Positions 8,802-16,623 of a stretch of 64,000 nt of DNA are shown here, piece by piece. Below the pieces are notes generated by a model. That model had not been told where the DNA came from. It saw only the letters and a program-made list of their open reading frames with translations, and ran no database searches. The stretch comes from JAXGQE01 sp040766585 (GTDB lineage: Bacteria; Bacillota; SLNR01). The DNA is taken from the NCBI GenBank assembly GCA_040766585.1, contig JAXGQE010000005.1:162896-226895 (forward strand), given 5' to 3'. A program made the position numbers and the translations under genes. Every line of letters starts with the position of its first letter. The first letter of the stretch is position 1.

Positions 8802-8830
8802 TTTACAGAACATATGTTCGATGATATAAT
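8802..8830 (+). promoter_or_regulatory. SOS promoter with perfect LexA box
   Basis: The -35 TTTACA (8802-8807) and -10 TATAAT (8825-8830) are 17 bp apart. Exactly between them is GAACATATGTTC (8808-8819), a perfect palindrome matching the Gram-positive LexA/DinR operator GAAC-N4-GTTC with the preferred ATAT core. A repressor bound here would block RNA polymerase. It drives the two small genes that follow. Confidence 0.88.
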
Positions 8831-8857
8831 AAAAACACAACGCAGGGGGTGAGCATC

Positions 8858-9013
8858 ATGATATGTCCGGAATGCGGGAGCAAACTGATCGCCCAAAGTG
8901 GATGCAGCTATTGTCCTGTCTGTGGGTTCAGCGCATGCGGCAGACACTTTCTGAAAAGGAAGCTGTGCAGGGGGTGGAATCGCAGAAGGGATACGACTTC
9001 TGTTCTGCCATGA
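8858..9013 (+). CDS. Zinc-ribbon microprotein, LexA-controlled
   Basis: A 51-residue protein not recognised as a named family. It begins MICPECGSKL and carries four or five paired cysteines (C3, C6, then C16, C19, C22, C27), giving a zinc-ribbon pattern CPECG...GC..CPVCG...C. This resembles the C-terminal zinc ribbon of B12-dependent ribonucleotide reductases, though the likeness is only at motif level. The C-terminal half is very basic (K-R-K, W-N-R-R-R), consistent with nucleic-acid binding. It has a strong AGGGGGT ribosome site and lies directly behind a LexA-box promoter. Its stop overlaps the next start as ATGA. It is likely a DNA-damage-induced protein; the role is unknown. Confidence 0.72.
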   Translation: MICPECGSKLIAQSGCSYCPVCGFSACGRHFLKRKLCRGWNRRRDTTSVLP

Positions 9014-9270
9014 AAACTTTGATGAAGCCGGTGCGCATGCTGGCCTGGGCATCCCGGGACGGTATTGTAACCCCCATACGTTTTCTTTGGAATGACGGTA
9101 AGTGTACCCGCAGCATTCGTGTTTCCCATATTGTGGCGCGCTATGAGGATAAATTTGCCGGGAACCGGATGTTGGGATATCGCTGTCAGGAATGGATTGA
9201 CGGGGAAGAGAAAGTATTTGAACTGAAATTTGAGGTAAAGACCTGCATCTGGTATTTGTATAAGATATAG
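9010..9270 (+). CDS. 86-residue SOS-linked protein of unknown function
   Basis: I do not recognise this protein with certainty. From ATG 9010 it reads 86 residues, rich in basic and aromatic residues, with a patterned beta-rich look. An N-terminal strand (VRMLAWASRDGIVTPIRFLW) is followed by a central charged region and a C-terminal strand ending TCIWYLYKI. No membrane segment or signal peptide is seen. The start overlaps the zinc-ribbon stop (ATGA), so translation is probably coupled and both are under the LexA-box promoter. An in-frame extension upstream to 8863 overlaps the zinc-ribbon gene in a second frame and reads poorly, so I reject it. A partner or effector of the zinc ribbon in DNA repair is inference only. 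Confidence 0.72.
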   Translation: MKTLMKPVRMLAWASRDGIVTPIRFLWNDGKCTRSIRVSHIVARYEDKFAGNRMLGYRCQEWIDGEEKVFELKFEVKTCIWYLYKI

Positions 9271-9606
9271 TATCCATAACGTTTTCCCAAAGGGGATTGA
9301 AATTGAATCGGACTGAAACGAATTAAATTGGCCGTACAAACAGGGCTCGAACATCCAAGAGTCCTGTTTGTACGTGGAATGTTCTTTCACTGTATGGATG
9401 CATGGCAGGAAGTAATAACTGGCAGGGAAGGTAGATCTTCAGGCGGTTTTGAACCAGGACGGGGGCATGGTGATGAACATGGCAAAGTCGATATGCGTCA
9501 GTAAAAAGGATGGCGAAAAGGGAATTGCCGCAGTTTGTTGAATAATTAAATGGCATAAAGAGGATAAGCTGCGAAATACCGCGGCTCTTTTTTAGGAGGA
9601 TCCTGG
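9271..9606 (+). other. Long rlmN leader region, no gene
   Basis: This 336-bp stretch holds no convincing gene. It contains a 12-bp perfect inverted repeat (9333-9344 and 9363-9374, CGTACAAACAGG with an 18-base loop) lacking a T tract. At its end, a terminator-like hairpin (9567-9593) abuts the rlmN ribosome site. Two short frames with weak context occur near 9395-9545 and may be chance. The layout is that of a structured 5' leader. Confidence 0.5.
9567..9593 (+). terminator. Terminator or attenuator abutting the rlmN ribosome site
   Basis: AGCTGCG (9567-9573) pairs with CGCGGCT (9580-9586), one T-G wobble, with a 6-base loop, then C and six Ts (9588-9593). The next bases are the ribosome site AGGAGGA of rlmN. 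It either ends the upstream SOS unit or acts as an attenuator for rlmN. Confidence 0.7.
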
Positions 9607-10668
9607 ATGAGCGAGAAAAATGATGGATGCCAGAAGGATATACGCAGTTGTTATCCCCAGGAGCTGGAGACCATTTTAAGCAATATGGGAGAACCATCGT
9701 ATCGGGCCCGTCAGATATTTCAGTGGCTGCATCGGCATCATGCAGAAAGCTGGAATGATATGACATCGATCAGCAAAAAACTGCGTCAAAATCTGAGCGA
9801 ATGGCTGTCTCTGCCGACTATCGAGGTGCTGGCAAGGCAGGCTTCAGGGCTGGATCGTACTGTAAAATATCTGTTTGGTTTCCAAGACGGACAAGGTGTT
9901 GAAACAGTGCTGATGTGGTATCATTACGGTGCCAGCATATGCGTATCTTCGCAGGTTGGCTGCCGTATGGGCTGCGGGTTCTGCGCGTCTACCCTGGGAG
10001 GATTAATACGAAATTTGACGGCGGGGGAGATGGCCCACCAGGTGGCTGCGGTGCATCGGTTGGATATGCCCGAGGGAGAACGCGCCCATAGTCTGGTGAT
10101 CATGGGAACAGGAGAACCGCTGGAAAACTATGATGAAGTAGTACGTTTTATGAGGCTGTTGAATCATCCGGATGGATTGGGGATGAGTTACCGGAGAATT
10201 ACGGTTTCTACCTGCGGACTGGTGCCTGAGATGATGAGGCTTTCTGAAGAAGGAATTCCCGTTAACTTATCGGTGTCTTTGCATAGTGTGAATAATGAGG
10301 TAAGAGATCGTTTAATGCCCGTAAACAGGAAGTATCCGGTCGAGAGTTTGCTGAAAGCATGTCGGGAATATGCTCAAAAAACCGGCAGACGTCTGACCTT
10401 TGAATACACAATGATCACCGATGTGAATGACAGTCTGCAGGATGCGGCAGCTTTGGCTGACAAGATCAGAAATATCCACTGCCATGTGAATCTGATTCCT
10501 CTAAATCCGGTAGCTGAAAGGGAATACCGCCGCAGCAGCGATTCAACGATCCAACGGTTTGCGGACGTCCTTACAACAAAAGGAATCCCGGTTACAATAC
10601 GACGGGAACTGGGTGCCGATATCGATGCGGCCTGCGGGCAGCTGAGACGACGGAATGATCTGAGATAG
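9607..10668 (+). CDS. rlmN: Dual-specificity 23S rRNA/tRNA m2A methyltransferase (radical SAM)
   Basis: Methylates A2503 of 23S rRNA and A37 of some tRNAs using a radical-SAM mechanism. The 353-residue protein has the cluster motif CRMGCGFC (C119, C123, C126). It also has the SAM-binding GTGEPL, the conserved STCG region, and a C-terminal catalytic cysteine in DAACGQL (near 345) that pairs with an internal one in the known mechanism. ATG 9607 follows AGGAGGATCCTGG. In Clostridia it usually follows rsmB directly and precedes stp-prkC-rsgA-rpe, as here on its downstream side. Confidence 0.96.
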   Translation: MSEKNDGCQKDIRSCYPQELETILSNMGEPSYRARQIFQWLHRHHAESWNDMTSISKKLRQNLSEWLSLPTIEVLARQASGLDRTVKYLFGFQDGQGVETVLMWYHYGASICVSSQVGCRMGCGFCASTLGGLIRNLTAGEMAHQVAAVHRLDMPEGERAHSLVIMGTGEPLENYDEVVRFMRLLNHPDGLGMSYRRITVSTCGLVPEMMRLSEEGIPVNLSVSLHSVNNEVRDRLMPVNRKYPVESLLKACREYAQKTGRRLTFEYTMITDVNDSLQDAAALADKIRNIHCHVNLIPLNPVAEREYRRSSDSTIQRFADVLTTKGIPVTIRRELGADIDAACGQLRRRNDLR

Positions 10669-10691
10669 ATTGGCCTGAAGGAGGCAGCATC

Positions 10692-11438
10692 ATGGAGATG
10701 GGATTCAGCGGCTGGACCCATACAGGACTAGTACGTAAAAACAACGAGGATTGCTTCCGAATAACGCCTTCTCAACCCGGGGGGAGTCTGTTTTTGGTGG
10801 CGGATGGGATCGGAGGAAATGCGGGGGGAGAAATAGCCAGCCAGATAGCTGCAGATACAGTGTCAGAAGCATTTGCTTCGTCAGGAAAAATTACAGAGAA
10901 TGAATGTCGAATGCAAATGGAAGAAGCGTTTCAAGCAGCCCATCGAACGATTAAAGAAAATGCAGCACAGAATCTCGAACTTGAGGATATGGGTACTACC
11001 ATGACTGCTCTGGTTCTTCATAACGGGCAGGGGCACGTATTCCATGTGGGGGATAGCCGGCTCTATCACTATCAGAACAGAGTGTTGAAGCAGATCACCC
11101 GGGATCATACACTGATCGGGGAATGGCTGCGGGATGAGAAGATTACATCGGAAGAAGCACGCCATCACCCGTATCGAAACATGTTGACTCGGGCATTGGG
11201 AATTGAACCTCTGGATGGTCCGGACTACTACCGAATAACTTTAGTACCCGGGGATGTGGTGCTTTTGTGTACGGATGGATTAACCAACATGGTGGATGAT
11301 GCCAGGATTCAGGAAATTATTGCAGGAGCTTGGGATACGAAATCATTGTGTGAACGGCTTGGGGAAGAAGGACTACGGAATGGCGGGCATGATAATATTA
11401 CCGTAATCGCAGTAGCTGCGGGTTCCGGCAAAAAGTAA
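10692..11438 (+). CDS. stp: PP2C-type serine/threonine phosphatase
   Basis: Dephosphorylates targets of the PASTA kinase encoded next door (the PrpC/PrkC pair). The 248-residue single-domain protein has the PP2C metal and phosphate motifs in order: RKNNEDCF, VADGIGGNAGGEIAS, GTTMTA, GDSRLY, CTDGLTNMV and GGHDNITVI. It has no membrane segment. The ATG at 10692 follows GAAGGAGGCAGCATC, 23 bp after rlmN. The kinase gene starts 56 bp downstream, so both are likely in one operon. Confidence 0.95.
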   Translation: MEMGFSGWTHTGLVRKNNEDCFRITPSQPGGSLFLVADGIGGNAGGEIASQIAADTVSEAFASSGKITENECRMQMEEAFQAAHRTIKENAAQNLELEDMGTTMTALVLHNGQGHVFHVGDSRLYHYQNRVLKQITRDHTLIGEWLRDEKITSEEARHHPYRNMLTRALGIEPLDGPDYYRITLVPGDVVLLCTDGLTNMVDDARIQEIIAGAWDTKSLCERLGEEGLRNGGHDNITVIAVAAGSGKK

Positions 11439-11494
11439 GGTCAGGGTGAACGGCAAGTGTTTGTGAGTATCAGTACTGTGTGGAGGGATTGAGG

Positions 11495-13402
11495 ATGATA
11501 GGACAGCTCCTGGGTGGGCGCTATGAGATCATAGAAGAAATCGGCCGGGGAGGCATGGCGCTGGTTTATAAAGCCCGATGCACTCTTTTGGATCGAATTG
11601 TGGCTGTTAAAGTGCTTCAGCCCCAATTCGCAGATGACGATGAGTTTGTGCGCCGTTTTAACCGGGAAGCTCAAGCTGCAGCTCGGCTGTCCCATCCCAA
11701 CATCGTGAATATTTACGATGTCGGCCAGGAAGAGAAAATCCATTATATCGTCATGGAATACATAGAAGGGAAGACGCTGAAAGCACTTATTCGGGAAAAG
11801 AACTACCTGCCATTGTCCGAAAGTGTGCGGATTGCCGTACAGATCGGACTGGCCCTGGATCATGCCCATCGGCATGAAATTGTCCACTGCGATATCAAAC
11901 CTCATAATATCATGATCACTGTCGACGGCCGGGTAAAAGTTGCGGATTTTGGACTGGCTCGGGTCGTTTCCAGCACGACCATGACCTATGCGGAATCGGT
12001 GATTGGTTCCGTACACTATTTTTCTCCGGAACAAGCCAGTGGCGGGCAGGCAACCAAGCAATCGGACATTTATGCATCGGGGGTTGTCCTCTATGAAATG
12101 CTGACTGGGACCCTTCCGTTTCAATCAGATAGTCCGATTACGGTGGCACTGCAGCACATCCGTGAGCAGCCCCGCTGCCCTCGCAGTCTCAAAGGCGACA
12201 TTCCCATGGAACTGGATCGAATTGTGCTGAAAGCCATGGAAAAGGATCCGGAAAAACGGTATCAATCCGCTGCTGATTTTGTAGATGACCTTCGATTGTT
12301 TGCCGAAGACCCCACAATGGGCACTGTGGAAAAGGGAGCCGATGATGAGTGTGCTACCCAGGTCATAACCGGTTTGGGTCAATCATCCGGAACAAATCGA
12401 ACCGGTGCATCTTTACTCTGGTATCGGTTGAAAGACTGGGTTTCTGCCCATCCGAAAAAGGCAGCGATGATTGTGGCGGTTGTGGTATTGATGATTGTTC
12501 TTACAGCCGTTGCTGTACAGAGAATACAAGAGTACTTGGAAGTACCGGAACTGGAAGCTCCGGATGTTACGGGCAAGAGTTTGGCCATGGCTATCCGGGA
12601 GCTGGAAAGTGCCGGACTCGATTATCGAGTGGTTGCAGAGGTGTTCGATGACCTTTTGCCCAATTACGTGGTGGCACAGGATCCAAAACCAGGGGAACAG
12701 ATGAAGCAGTCTTTACCAGTATCCCTGGTGGTCAGCAAAGGGCCGGAAATGGTTTCCGTACCGGATGTGATCGGGATGCTGATCAATAATGCGGAACTGA
12801 CCCTGACCAATGAAAGCCTTGAAGTTGGAATTATCTCAGAATCGTATCATGCCACCATAGATAAAGACTATGTGATTGATCAGAATCCACGCGCCGGGAT
12901 CAATCAAGTTCGCAAAGGCTCGAAAGTGAATCTGGTGGTAAGCCTTGGTCCTGAACCGGTGGCTGTAACAGTACCGGATTTGGTTGGTGAATATTTGGAC
13001 AATGCACAGAGGATACTGCGCGATCGCAAACTTGAAGTGGGCAGAATCATTGAAGATCCCGACAGTCCCTATGCCCATGGGATTGTGATCCGCCAGTCAC
13101 CCAATATCGGAACCCCCGGCACCGAAGGACTGCAGGTGGATCTGACTGTCAGTACGCGACCGGACGTGGTGGTATCTGAACCGCTGGTTCAAAGGACCAT
13201 CCGTATCGATATTCCGTCTTCCGGGCCGGAAACCCAGGAAGTGCGGGTGGACTTACTGGATGTGAATCGTTACCGGACTGTCCACAGCAGTGTGTGGCAG
13301 CGAGGAGATTCTTTTGATCTGGAAGTCGAATGGGTCGGAGAAAGAGCCTTAATCAAAATCTACATTAATGGAGTATTTCGGGAATACCGTGAAATCAATT
13401 GA
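11495..13402 (+). CDS. prkC: PASTA-domain serine/threonine protein kinase
   Basis: A membrane eukaryotic-type kinase that senses peptidoglycan fragments or lipid II and controls growth, wall synthesis or germination. It is 635 residues. The kinase domain (about 10-265) has the glycine loop GRGGMALVYKA, catalytic loop HCDIKPHN and DFG. The catalytic loop has Cys in place of the usual Arg (HCD for HRD), so activation-loop control may differ. A single membrane helix lies near 315-337. Three PASTA repeats follow (about 350-555), then an extra C-terminal beta-like domain of about 75 residues. ATG 11495 follows GGAGGGATTGAGG. The Cys substitution is also found in some RD-less kinases; its consequence here is inference. 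Confidence 0.94.
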   Translation: MIGQLLGGRYEIIEEIGRGGMALVYKARCTLLDRIVAVKVLQPQFADDDEFVRRFNREAQAAARLSHPNIVNIYDVGQEEKIHYIVMEYIEGKTLKALIREKNYLPLSESVRIAVQIGLALDHAHRHEIVHCDIKPHNIMITVDGRVKVADFGLARVVSSTTMTYAESVIGSVHYFSPEQASGGQATKQSDIYASGVVLYEMLTGTLPFQSDSPITVALQHIREQPRCPRSLKGDIPMELDRIVLKAMEKDPEKRYQSAADFVDDLRLFAEDPTMGTVEKGADDECATQVITGLGQSSGTNRTGASLLWYRLKDWVSAHPKKAAMIVAVVVLMIVLTAVAVQRIQEYLEVPELEAPDVTGKSLAMAIRELESAGLDYRVVAEVFDDLLPNYVVAQDPKPGEQMKQSLPVSLVVSKGPEMVSVPDVIGMLINNAELTLTNESLEVGIISESYHATIDKDYVIDQNPRAGINQVRKGSKVNLVVSLGPEPVAVTVPDLVGEYLDNAQRILRDRKLEVGRIIEDPDSPYAHGIVIRQSPNIGTPGTEGLQVDLTVSTRPDVVVSEPLVQRTIRIDIPSSGPETQEVRVDLLDVNRYRTVHSSVWQRGDSFDLEVEWVGERALIKIYINGVFREYREIN

Positions 13403-13414
13403 GGAGGTCCATGT

Positions 13415-14308
13415 ATGCCGAAAGGTGTGGTCATAAAGGCCATGAGCAATTATGTGCAGGTCGCTGTTGACCGCCACATATATCTTTGCACGCTGAGAGG
13501 AAGAATGAGAAAGGAAAAGCATTCAGTGATGACGGGGGATTATGTGCAGATTACAGTGACTGATGATGAAACCGGTGTGGTGGAAACAATTCTGCCGCGC
13601 CGCAATGAGCTTACACGGCCGCCTGTGGCGAATGTGGATCAGGTTTTTGTGGTTCTGGCTGTTACTCGCCCGTCTCCCAACAGCAATCTGCTGGACCGCA
13701 TGCTGGTGATTGTGGAGGAAAAGGGTCTGGATGCGGTAATATGTTTCAGCAAGTTTGATTTACTAAAAACACTTCCATCTGAAGAACAGGAACAGATTGA
13801 ACAGCTAGTGAACATCTACGAAGAAATTGGTTATCCGGTGCTGAGAACCAATACCAAGGATCCGGAAAGTACCGCTGTAATTCGTGAGATGTGTCAGAAT
13901 AAGGTATCTGTGCTGGCTGGACCTTCCGGTGTGGGCAAATCATCCCTGTTGAACGCCATGCATCCTACCTTGGATCTTCCGACCGGAGCTGTTAGCAGCA
14001 AATCGGGGCAGGGAAGGCATACCACGCGACACATGAATCTGCTGCGGGTGGGAGAAAATGGTTTTATGGCCGATTCACCGGGATTCAGCGTGCTGGAATT
14101 CCCCGAAATTGAACCTCGGGATCTGGGGTTTTTCTACCCGGAAATGGTGCCGTGGATTCCCCACTGCAAATTTACATCGTGTGTTCACCACAAAGAACCG
14201 GGCTGTGCAGTGAAGAATCAGGTTTCCAATGGAGGCATCAGTCTGGAGCGGTACAGCAATTATCTTCTTTTTCTGGAAGAAATCATGAATCGAGAGCGGA
14301 GGTACTAA
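13415..14308 (+). CDS. rsgA: Small-subunit ribosome assembly GTPase
   Basis: A circularly permuted GTPase that acts late in 30S maturation. The 297-residue protein has an N-terminal OB fold (about 1-70). Next comes the permuted G domain with the guanine-specificity motif near FSKFD, the P loop GPSGVGKSSLLN and DSPG. The C-terminal zinc knuckle has C-K-F-T-S-C-x-H-x(5)-C. The ATG at 13415 follows TGAGGAGGTCC, 12 bp after prkC, consistent with one operon through rpe. Confidence 0.96.
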   Translation: MPKGVVIKAMSNYVQVAVDRHIYLCTLRGRMRKEKHSVMTGDYVQITVTDDETGVVETILPRRNELTRPPVANVDQVFVVLAVTRPSPNSNLLDRMLVIVEEKGLDAVICFSKFDLLKTLPSEEQEQIEQLVNIYEEIGYPVLRTNTKDPESTAVIREMCQNKVSVLAGPSGVGKSSLLNAMHPTLDLPTGAVSSKSGQGRHTTRHMNLLRVGENGFMADSPGFSVLEFPEIEPRDLGFFYPEMVPWIPHCKFTSCVHHKEPGCAVKNQVSNGGISLERYSNYLLFLEEIMNRERRY

Positions 14309-14312
14309 GCGC

Positions 14313-14954
14313 ATGAAAATTGCTCCTTCAATTCTATCAGCAGACTTCGGCTATCTTTTGGATGAAGTGCGAAAAGTAGAAGAGGCCGGTGCAGATCTTC
14401 TTCATATTGATGTGATGGACGGCCACTATGTGCCGAATATTACCATTGGTCCGTTGGTGGTCGAGGCTTTAAAGGGAAGGACTCAGCTGCCGTTGGATGT
14501 CCATTTGATGATTGAACAACCGGAGCGTTTTCTTCAAACTTTCATCGATGCGGGAGCCGATGAACTGTCATTTCACGTGGAAGCGTGTACTCACCTGCAC
14601 CGCGCTGTGCATGCCATTAAAGATCAGGGAATTCGAGCTGGAGTGGGCTTGAATCCAGCCACACCGCTGTCAACCCTGGAATGCATTCTGCCGGATCTGG
14701 ATTTTGTGGTGCTGATGACTGTGAATCCGGGTTTCGGGGGGCAGCGCTTCATCCCGTCTGTACTGCCTAAAATCCGTCAGCTGAGGGCGCTAATTGATGA
14801 TGGGAACCTACCTGCAGCAATTAGTGTCGACGGGGGGATCAATCCGGAAACTGCAGGTTTGGTCAGAGATGCAGGGGCCGATCAGCTGGTGGCGGGCTCG
14901 GCCATATTTGGAAAAGAAAATTTTAAAACTGCCATCGCTGCTCTTCGAAGGTAG
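14313..14954 (+). CDS. rpe: Ribulose-phosphate 3-epimerase
   Basis: Interconverts ribulose 5-phosphate and xylulose 5-phosphate in the pentose phosphate pathway. It is a 213-residue TIM barrel of normal length. Motifs seen are LSADFG, the metal-binding HIDVMDGHYVPN, VHLM, MTVNPGFGGQ with phosphate-binding Gly, and DGGIN followed by AGSAIFG near the end. It starts 4 bp after rsgA, suggesting co-translation; the ribosome site GCGGAGG lies inside the rsgA end. A terminator follows at 15001. Confidence 0.97.
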   Translation: MKIAPSILSADFGYLLDEVRKVEEAGADLLHIDVMDGHYVPNITIGPLVVEALKGRTQLPLDVHLMIEQPERFLQTFIDAGADELSFHVEACTHLHRAVHAIKDQGIRAGVGLNPATPLSTLECILPDLDFVVLMTVNPGFGGQRFIPSVLPKIRQLRALIDDGNLPAAISVDGGINPETAGLVRDAGADQLVAGSAIFGKENFKTAIAALRR

Positions 14955-15000
14955 GGTATGACTTGTCAATGATGAGACATTAGAAAAAAGATGCTCTCGT

Positions 15001-15037
15001 GAACAGCATCATAGAAGCAGATGCTGTTCTTTATTTT
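15001..15037 (+). terminator. Terminator after rpe
   Basis: GAACAGCATC (15001-15010) pairs perfectly with GATGCTGTTC (15020-15029) around a 9-base loop, followed by TTTATTTT. It closes the rlmN-rpe operon. Confidence 0.8.
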
Positions 15038-15248
15038 AAGAAGAGGGTCCAATCGGCCCGGTGGCCCAGTATGGATGCTTTTTGCATGGAGCTCGGCACC
15101 ATCAGAATGATTTGACAGAGAAACTGCAATCGATGAAATACTTGCTATCTTCACAAAATTGATTCATTGAATCCGTCTATGGAACAGAAGCGCTGAATAT
15201 GATATAATTCTGAAATGGCTGAATAATACAGTCTCTGGAGGAATGGAA

Positions 15249-16157
15249 ATGAAAGATTATTTGGTTCGAGCGATGGTGGGTTCGGGGGAGGCAAGGATCC
15301 TGGCTGCCAGAACAACGGAACTGGTGGAAGAAGCCCGAGCCAGGCACGATACATGGCATACGGTGACAGCAGCATTGGGTCGAACAATGACCGGAGCCGC
15401 CATGCTGGGTGCTTTGCTGAAAGATGACGGGGTCATCACTGTACGAATCGCAGGGGATGGGCCTGTTGGCGGAATTATTGCCCAAGCAGACCAGCAAGGA
15501 CGGGTCCGGGGATATGCCCTGGATCCCCATGTATTTGTTCCTCTGAACGATGCGGGCAAGCTGGATGTCTCTGGCGCTGTCGGCCGGGAAGGAAATATGT
15601 ATGTCACATATGACATGAATATGAAGGAAGCCTATACGGGAATATCTAAGCTGGTCAGCGGTGAAATCGGGGAGGACTTTACATACTACCTGGCCAACTC
15701 CGAGCAGATTCCATCGGCTGTCGCGCTGGGCGTAATGGTGGAGCCTTCGGGGACTGTGAAGGCAGCAGGAGGGCTGATGGTTCAGATGATGCCCGATGCA
15801 AAGCCGGGTCTGGCAGAAGCGATTGAAGAACGGCTGGGTCGGATGAACTTTATAAGCTCATTGTTTGAAAGTGGACTGGCACCGGAAGAAATTCTGCAGC
15901 AGCTTTTCGGAGAGATGGATTTAAAGATCCTTGAGACAATGGAGCTGCATTTCGAATGCAAATGTTCGCGGGATCGGGCGACATCGGTTCTTCTGGGTCT
16001 AGGCAGTGACGAGTTGAAGGAAATCCTGGAAGAAGAAGGCGGGACCGAGGTTCGCTGCCACTTTTGTGGAGATATCATACGCTTTGATGAAACTGATCTT
16101 CAGGGTCTGATCCATATAGCTGAAAATGGATACAACGAAGAGAAAAGACTATCCTAA
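15249..16157 (+). CDS. hslO: Redox-regulated chaperone Hsp33
   Basis: A redox-activated holdase that protects proteins under oxidative heat stress. The 302-residue protein has the Hsp33 core (about 1-235) and the C-terminal redox switch with four cysteines, C-x-C in FECKCSRDR and C-x-x-C in CHFCGD. ATG 15249 is preferred over ATG 15243: the ribosome site GGAGGA (15237-15242) directly touches the earlier one. A likely -10 TATAAT lies at 15203-15208. It ends in a shared terminator with rpmB. The gene sits between rpe and rpmB where other Bacillota carry thiN and spoVM. Confidence 0.95.
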   Translation: MKDYLVRAMVGSGEARILAARTTELVEEARARHDTWHTVTAALGRTMTGAAMLGALLKDDGVITVRIAGDGPVGGIIAQADQQGRVRGYALDPHVFVPLNDAGKLDVSGAVGREGNMYVTYDMNMKEAYTGISKLVSGEIGEDFTYYLANSEQIPSAVALGVMVEPSGTVKAAGGLMVQMMPDAKPGLAEAIEERLGRMNFISSLFESGLAPEEILQQLFGEMDLKILETMELHFECKCSRDRATSVLLGLGSDELKEILEEEGGTEVRCHFCGDIIRFDETDLQGLIHIAENGYNEEKRLS

Positions 16158-16162
16158 ACAAA

Positions 16163-16190
16163 AAAGGACTTGCTTTTGGGCAGGTCCTTT
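16163..16190. terminator. Bidirectional terminator between hslO and rpmB
   Basis: AAAGGACTTGC (16163-16173) pairs with GCAGGTCCTTT (16180-16190), 11 bp with one T-G pair. It has A and T tracts on the two sides, between convergent genes. Confidence 0.85.
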
Positions 16191-16215
16191 GATCTGTTTG
16201 GGTTGGTCCATCCAA

Positions 16216-16407
16216 TTAAACGGCTCGCTGTACTTTTCCACTCCGGAGGCAGCGTGTGCAGACACTGATTCGTTGAACCTTGCCCTTGACGATCGCTTTA
16301 ACCCGCTGAGTGTTCGGTGCCCAGGTGCGTTTGGTTTTAATATTACTATGGCTGACCTTATGACCCGATACTCTTGTTTTCCCGCAAATATCACACTTGG
16401 CTGACAT
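16216..16407 (-). CDS. rpmB: 50S ribosomal protein L28, zinc-ribbon form
   Basis: A structural protein of the large ribosomal subunit, 63 residues. It begins MSAKCDICGK and has a second C-x-x-C in CTRCLRSGKV, so this is the zinc-binding form, often paired with non-zinc paralogs under zinc limitation. The start at 16407 follows GGAGGTGGAAGG; a 9-codon upstream extension has no ribosome site. It is on the opposite strand to its neighbours and shares a terminator with hslO. Confidence 0.95.
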   Translation of the reverse strand: MSAKCDICGKTRVSGHKVSHSNIKTKRTWAPNTQRVKAIVKGKVQRISVCTRCLRSGKVQRAV

Positions 16408-16448
16408 TCCTTCCACCTCCCTGAACTCGTTCATGTACCAAAATTATC

Positions 16449-16474
16449 TGGTAAAACACTATATCATTTTACCA
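16449..16474. promoter_or_regulatory. Inverted repeat in the rpmB-gls24 divergent region
   Basis: TGGTAAAA (16449-16456) and TTTTACCA (16467-16474) form a perfect 8-bp inverted repeat. The 10-base spacer holds a TATAGT-like -10 on the minus strand. It could be an operator over the rpmB promoter. The regulator is not identified. Confidence 0.35.
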
Positions 16475-16623
16475 CGGAGATTATTCATATGCAAGTGCAG
16501 ATTTTGAATGGATCAATTATCGGCAGAATGGGGCATCAGGCAGGAAAAAAAGGATGTATAGGCGAAAATAACATAGATTAGCGTCAAATACCGGAAATCG
16601 TGTCTTCAAGGAGGCTTCACAGC

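Noticed and set aside
8863..9009. Upstream in-frame extension of the 86-residue gene
   Set aside because: It overlaps the zinc-ribbon gene in another frame, and the zinc-ribbon frame shows clear cysteine motifs and a better ribosome site.
9395..9545. Two short frames in the rlmN leader
   Set aside because: They lack family patterns. One has a GGACGGGGGC before a short reading of about 25 codons, so a leader peptide cannot be excluded, but evidence is thin.
16489..16581. 30-residue frame near the rpmB-gls24 gap, considered as SpoVM
   Set aside because: A GGAG lies upstream, but the peptide does not resemble SpoVM and has no hydrophobic amphipathic helix.
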